Source of the DNA: Micromonospora luteifusca
Lineage (GTDB): Bacteria > Actinomycetota > Actinomycetes > Mycobacteriales > Micromonosporaceae
Length of the DNA: 64,000 bases
NCBI RefSeq assembly: GCF_016907275.1
Contig: NZ_JAFBBP010000001.1
Span: forward strand, 744,001 to 808,000
Direction: 5' to 3'
In this document: piece by piece, positions 60,611 to 64,000 of the stretch
Numbering within the stretch: position 1 is the first letter of the stretch
Layout: each line of letters opens with the position of its first letter
Translations under genes and position numbers: made by a program
The notes under the pieces: generated by a model
What the model was told of the DNA's origin: nothing
Database searches by the model: none
The model's input: only the letters and a program-made list of their open reading frames with translations

Positions 60611-63100
60611 TCAGTGGGACCCAGGTCCGGTCCCAGATGCCGCAGGCAGACCCGGGCGCTCGGGCCGGTGGGTACGGGCGTCGCCGCCGGCGAGCAACTC
60701 GGCCAGCGTCTGCGCCGGCGCGTCGCCGTCCGCGCGCCAGCCCAGCCGACCCGCCGACAGGACCCGCACGACGTCGACCCGCTCGTACTCGCCGCCGGGC
60801 AACAGCAGTTCCACCTTGGCCTCGAGCAGCGCCGCGGCTGCGGAACGGACCGGCGCCAGGCGGGCTATCTGGAGTGCGGTCGCGCGCACGTCGATCGCGC
60901 GCCGCCACGGCACGCGCAATTCCAGCAGGCGGCGGCCCGGGCGGACCCTCGGCCGCCGGCGCAGCAGCACCAGGGCGCCGTTCGACGAGGCGACGTTCGG
61001 GCCGGGCAGCAGCGCGTACGCGGTCGCGTCGTGCTCCCAGGGCCACCGCGAAACGTCGCTCGGCAGCCCCTCGATGCCGTGTTCCGCCCCCGAGCAGCGC
61101 ATCGCGAGCGCGGGTCCGGTGGGCAGTGCCGCACGGGCCGTGAAGTTTCCAGACGCCGCGACGTCGTAGCTCGCGACCAGCCTTGTCCGGCCCAGCAGGC
61201 CGCCGGGCAGCAGATAGGACTTTTCCCGGTTGGCGAGCAGGGCCTGAACCACCGGCGGTTCGTGCACGTTGATCGATGACGTGTCCACCGCGCCACCCGG
61301 CTCGACCCGTACGCGGAGCAGGTGTGCACCGGCGGCGAGCGTGCCGGGGGCGGGCGGCCGGAGCGTACCGACGAGGAACAGGTGCGGCGTGGGCACGCCG
61401 CGCTCGACGGCCTCGGCCGGCGGGCACCCGCACACCACATAGAGCTCGACCGGATCCTCGTTGACCTCCGGCCGCGCGGCGAGCCAGTCGATGCCATGCC
61501 GCAGCCCGCGCCGGGCCGTGACCAGCGAGGGCGTCGCGCTGACCGGAAGGTCGGGGCCGGCGGGCGTACGAGGCGCGGCCGGACGACTCGACGCATCTGG
61601 CGGCGGTTCCGGAGCAGGTCCGGCAACCGCCGAAGATCGCGCCGAACGGTCAGCGTCGACCAGCAGGCCGTTCTCGCTTCGCCAGCGCCGCTGCGGCTGG
61701 CCCGAGTCCAACCGCTGCCACTCGACCGGCCGGCCGTCCCGATCCACCGCGCGCGCCGTACCGTCCAGGCTCTCGACGTCGGCGTCCGGTGGCAGGATCC
61801 AGACCTGCGCGCGCAGCGCGCTGGTGAGCTGGGTGCCGTAGTCGCGCAACCCCGCCGCGGCGGACCCCGGATAGCCGGCGAGCAGCACGAGGTCCTCGCC
61901 CTGCCAGCCGGCGGCCCGCAGCATCCGGTGCAGCACCCTGGGTCCCAGCGCGTGCGGGACGTCATCGGCATGCTGTGCCGCCCACCGCCCGTCGGCGAGG
62001 ACCGTCAGGTCGAGGCGGAACAGCCCGTGCTGGGTCCGCAGCTCTGCGTAGCGGGCGGCCATCGCACGCTCGCGCTCCCGCGCGACGGTGACCAGCGGTA
62101 CGCCCGGATAGCTGCTGACGATCCGCTTGCCGACCGGGGACAACCGCCCGTCCAGGTCGGACTCGAAGCGGGAGGATCCGGTGGCCGTCGGCAGGTACGC
62201 TCGCCACGCCGCCGGTCCACCGGCCCGGTCGGCGGCGCTGAGGTCGTGGCAGCTCTCCAGGATCTCGGTCAGCGCGTTGCGCTCCGGCGCCCAGACGATC
62301 GCGCCGGTGTTCTCGGCGAACGCGGTCAGGTTTCCGTGTAGCAGCGCCTGCTCGTCTCCGTCGAACGGCCACCGTATCCACATCCGTACCTCGCCGCCGT
62401 ACAGCGGCATCTCGGAGAGGGCGGCGGCGAGCCGTCGTCCGCCGACGATCTGGTACGAACCGCCGTAGTCGCCGATCACGAACCCGCCACCACGGACGGC
62501 GGCACCGATCGTGGTCAGCTCCGGGTGGCCCGCCGCCAGGTCGGCTGCGGCGGCACGCCGGGCCACGAAGTCCGCGCGGGTCGCCAACGTGATCCCGCCG
62601 GGCAGCGGTGCCGTGACGAGCCCGGTCCGCGGCCGGAGCAGTCCGCCGTTGGCCTCGTACCAGCCGGGCAGGTCGGTCGTCATGGCCGGCGGCTGAATGA
62701 CGAGCCAGTCAACCGGCCGGCCGGTCATGGTGTCGACGAGCGCCGGTTCCCGATGCGTACCGTGGCGGTAGCTGAGCTTGCTCCGGGCGGGGGCGATGTG
62801 CACGTCACGGCCGAGTATCCCGGCGAGTTCGGCGAACGTCTCCCGGTGCTCGGCCGCGCCGTCCATCATCACCCGTACGTCGTCCCCGGCCCCGCCGCCG
62901 CGTCGGACGAGGTCGGCCATCGCGGTGGCGTCCAGGGGCGTATCCCGGCCCTGGGCACCGACCAGCCGGCCGTCGACCCCGACCCGCAGCCAGATGTCGA
63001 ACAAACCGTCCAGGCGCCGATACTCCGCGCGCTCGGCACCCATGGTCTTCGCCGGTACGCGCGGCAGCCCGCCGGCGACGGCGCCCGTACCGTTGTTCAT
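60611..63100 (-). CDS. Large unknown actinobacterial protein
   Basis: 829 residues from ATG 63100 (weak ribosome binding site; upstream starts are possible). No signal peptide or membrane segment. Repeating short alpha/beta stretches such as DLVLLAGYPGSAAAGLRDYG, VWILPPDADVESLDGTARAVD and LVIQPPAMTTDLPGWY; a Pro/Ala-rich linker divides the protein near residue 500. It resembles in style the large uncharacterised proteins of Micromonosporaceae. I do not recognise a catalytic motif and assign no function. Confidence 0.75.
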   Translation of the reverse strand: MNNGTGAVAGGLPRVPAKTMGAERAEYRRLDGLFDIWLRVGVDGRLVGAQGRDTPLDATAMADLVRRGGGAGDDVRVMMDGAAEHRETFAELAGILGRDVHIAPARSKLSYRHGTHREPALVDTMTGRPVDWLVIQPPAMTTDLPGWYEANGGLLRPRTGLVTAPLPGGITLATRADFVARRAAAADLAAGHPELTTIGAAVRGGGFVIGDYGGSYQIVGGRRLAAALSEMPLYGGEVRMWIRWPFDGDEQALLHGNLTAFAENTGAIVWAPERNALTEILESCHDLSAADRAGGPAAWRAYLPTATGSSRFESDLDGRLSPVGKRIVSSYPGVPLVTVARERERAMAARYAELRTQHGLFRLDLTVLADGRWAAQHADDVPHALGPRVLHRMLRAAGWQGEDLVLLAGYPGSAAAGLRDYGTQLTSALRAQVWILPPDADVESLDGTARAVDRDGRPVEWQRLDSGQPQRRWRSENGLLVDADRSARSSAVAGPAPEPPPDASSRPAAPRTPAGPDLPVSATPSLVTARRGLRHGIDWLAARPEVNEDPVELYVVCGCPPAEAVERGVPTPHLFLVGTLRPPAPGTLAAGAHLLRVRVEPGGAVDTSSINVHEPPVVQALLANREKSYLLPGGLLGRTRLVASYDVAASGNFTARAALPTGPALAMRCSGAEHGIEGLPSDVSRWPWEHDATAYALLPGPNVASSNGALVLLRRRPRVRPGRRLLELRVPWRRAIDVRATALQIARLAPVRSAAAALLEAKVELLLPGGEYERVDVVRVLSAGRLGWRADGDAPAQTLAELLAGGDARTHRPERPGLPAASGTGPGSH

Positions 63101-63683
63101 CTCGGTCCGCTCGTCTGCATGCCCCCTCAACGAACGGCGAGGCCCGGTCTTCTCAATCTCGCCGCCGGGACCGTGAACGGTACGGGAGGGATTCTCCCGG
63201 ATGCCCGGAAAATTTGCGGTGACGGTCATCGGGAACAGACCCGGACCGTGCGGCGGTCAGGCGTCCCGACGGTCCTGAAGAGCGAGACGCTGGGTTCGCT
63301 CCCCGTCACGACAGGGCAGCGCAGGCGTCCCACCCCTGTCCTCCCCCTCTGGGTCGGCACGGTACGGCTCACACCGGCCGGTCACCTGTCGCGTCGCACG
63401 AGCGGGGTGGACACCACGATCTGGTCGGTCAGCCTTCCAGGCCACCACAGCGAGAATCAGCCTGGCAGGCGGACGGAGCCGACCACCAGTCCCTCATCCG
63501 GCGGCCGGCGTCCCCGTCACGGCCGGCCGGAGGGTCACCCGCGCTCCAGGCGTGGCGTCCTTGTAAGGGGGCGCCCGGCGCCCCCGTGCGCCAGACGCGG
63601 GAGAAGTTCCTCAGCGTGTTGAACGCGGTCGGGCCGGCGTTCGTCGTGATGACGATCCCGATGCCAAGAAGGGTACGAACACT
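63101..63683. other. Intergenic with a short G/C hairpin
   Basis: 583 bases between divergent genes with no supported gene. A hairpin GGGGGCGC-CCG-GCGCCCCC lies at 63567-63585. Confidence 0.5.
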
Positions 63684-64000
63684 GTGCGAACCTCCTCGTC
63701 CTGGAGCCCGAGCCGGTGGCTCGGCCAACTCCGCAACCGGCGCGGTCAGCGGCTCGGCTGGCTGGGGCGCCGCGCGGTGGGCACCGTCATCGCGAGCCTC
63801 GCGGTGCTCTCCGCCATCGTCGCCAGCATCGGCTGGGGCATCTCGGTGGCGGCCAACAGCAACGATCTCACCGGGCGGGCCATCTCGGACGACCAGATGA
63901 CGACGATCGCCACGGCCGCCCGCTCCTGTCCGATGTTGACCCCCGCCCGGCTCTCCGGCCAGCTGATGGCCGAGTCCGGCCTCGACACCGCCGCGTCCGG
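63684..64000 (+). CDS. Membrane-anchored transglycosylase-like protein, 5' part
   Basis: Residues 1-105 from GTG 63684 (AAGGG 11 bases upstream); the gene runs off the right edge. A basic N terminus, one membrane segment (~30-52, VGTVIASLAVLSAIVASIGWG), then an extracellular start reading CPMLTPARLSGQLMAESGLDTAAS. The Glu in MAESGL matches the catalytic Glu of lytic transglycosylase (SLT) domains. The rest of the domain is beyond the window. Confidence 0.65.
   Translation, partial: MRTSSSWSPSRWLGQLRNRRGQRLGWLGRRAVGTVIASLAVLSAIVASIGWGISVAANSNDLTGRAISDDQMTTIATAARSCPMLTPARLSGQLMAESGLDTAAS

Overview
The window is high-GC actinomycete DNA. GTG starts, Streptomyces-like ribosome binding sites, leaderless promoters and a mix of thiopeptide, cellulase, chitinase and cutinase genes suggest Micromonospora or a close relative; the genus is an inference from gene style, not from a marker gene.

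Region 1 (1-23982) is a biosynthetic cluster for a ribosomal azole/thiopeptide. A 59-residue precursor (6614-6793, minus) has a lactazole/thiocillin-like leader and a Ser-rich, two-Cys core. Around it lie a SagB-type azoline dehydrogenase, a split LanB tRNA-Glu-dependent dehydratase, two SpaB_C-type proteins (expected to cover glutamate elimination and pyridine formation), an ocin-ThiF-like protein and the 5' end of a further cyclodehydratase gene at the left edge. A second TOMM module (12418-15606) holds a fused E1-like/YcaO cyclodehydratase, an orphan SagB N-terminal domain protein and a 64-residue unknown peptide. A DesK-type kinase, two NarL/LuxR-type regulators (one lacking its phospho-acceptor Asp) and an ABC-2 exporter complete the RiPP part. 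Between two of its operons is a small unit unrelated to standard thiopeptide genes: a Tat-exported multicopper oxidase plus a GriI/GriH-like pair that makes 3-amino-4-hydroxybenzoate, and an acyl-AMP ligase lies upstream. A palindrome TGACA-N2-TGTCA recurs in front of several of these operons, including the multicopper oxidase/AHBA one, which suggests shared control. The proposal of this annotation is a RiPP carrying an aminophenol acid that a phenoxazinone-synthase-like oxidase can couple.

Region 2 (24049-34723) is ordinary and accessory genes: a PhzF-like protein, an AraC regulator with a RibD-type reductase, a GH6 cellulase with a CelR/CebR-like operator, a GH27 alpha-galactosidase, an ArsR regulator with a quinone-oxidoreductase-like gene, a carboxymuconolactone decarboxylase-like protein, a tRNA 3'-half remnant and a cutinase/PET-hydrolase-like enzyme fused to a ricin-type lectin.

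Region 3 (35011-42415) has a SUKH/SMI1 protein, an IS200/IS605 element with a dead TnpA and an intact TnpB, a GH18 chitinase, a hemerythrin remnant and a zinc alcohol dehydrogenase operon. Region 4 (42440-55063) has a 2062-residue subtilisin with malectin-like domains next to a LuxR-AAA (LAL) regulator, a WGR pseudogene, a DUF2236/MpaB-like protein and a low-GC pocket of plasmid-like small genes with a frameshifted HTH gene. Region 5 (55174-64000) has a GT1 glycosyltransferase, an operon of an anchored CBM35-like protein with a two-component system, a stand-alone degenerate receiver, an ECF sigma factor, a large unknown protein and the start of a transglycosylase-like gene that runs off the end.
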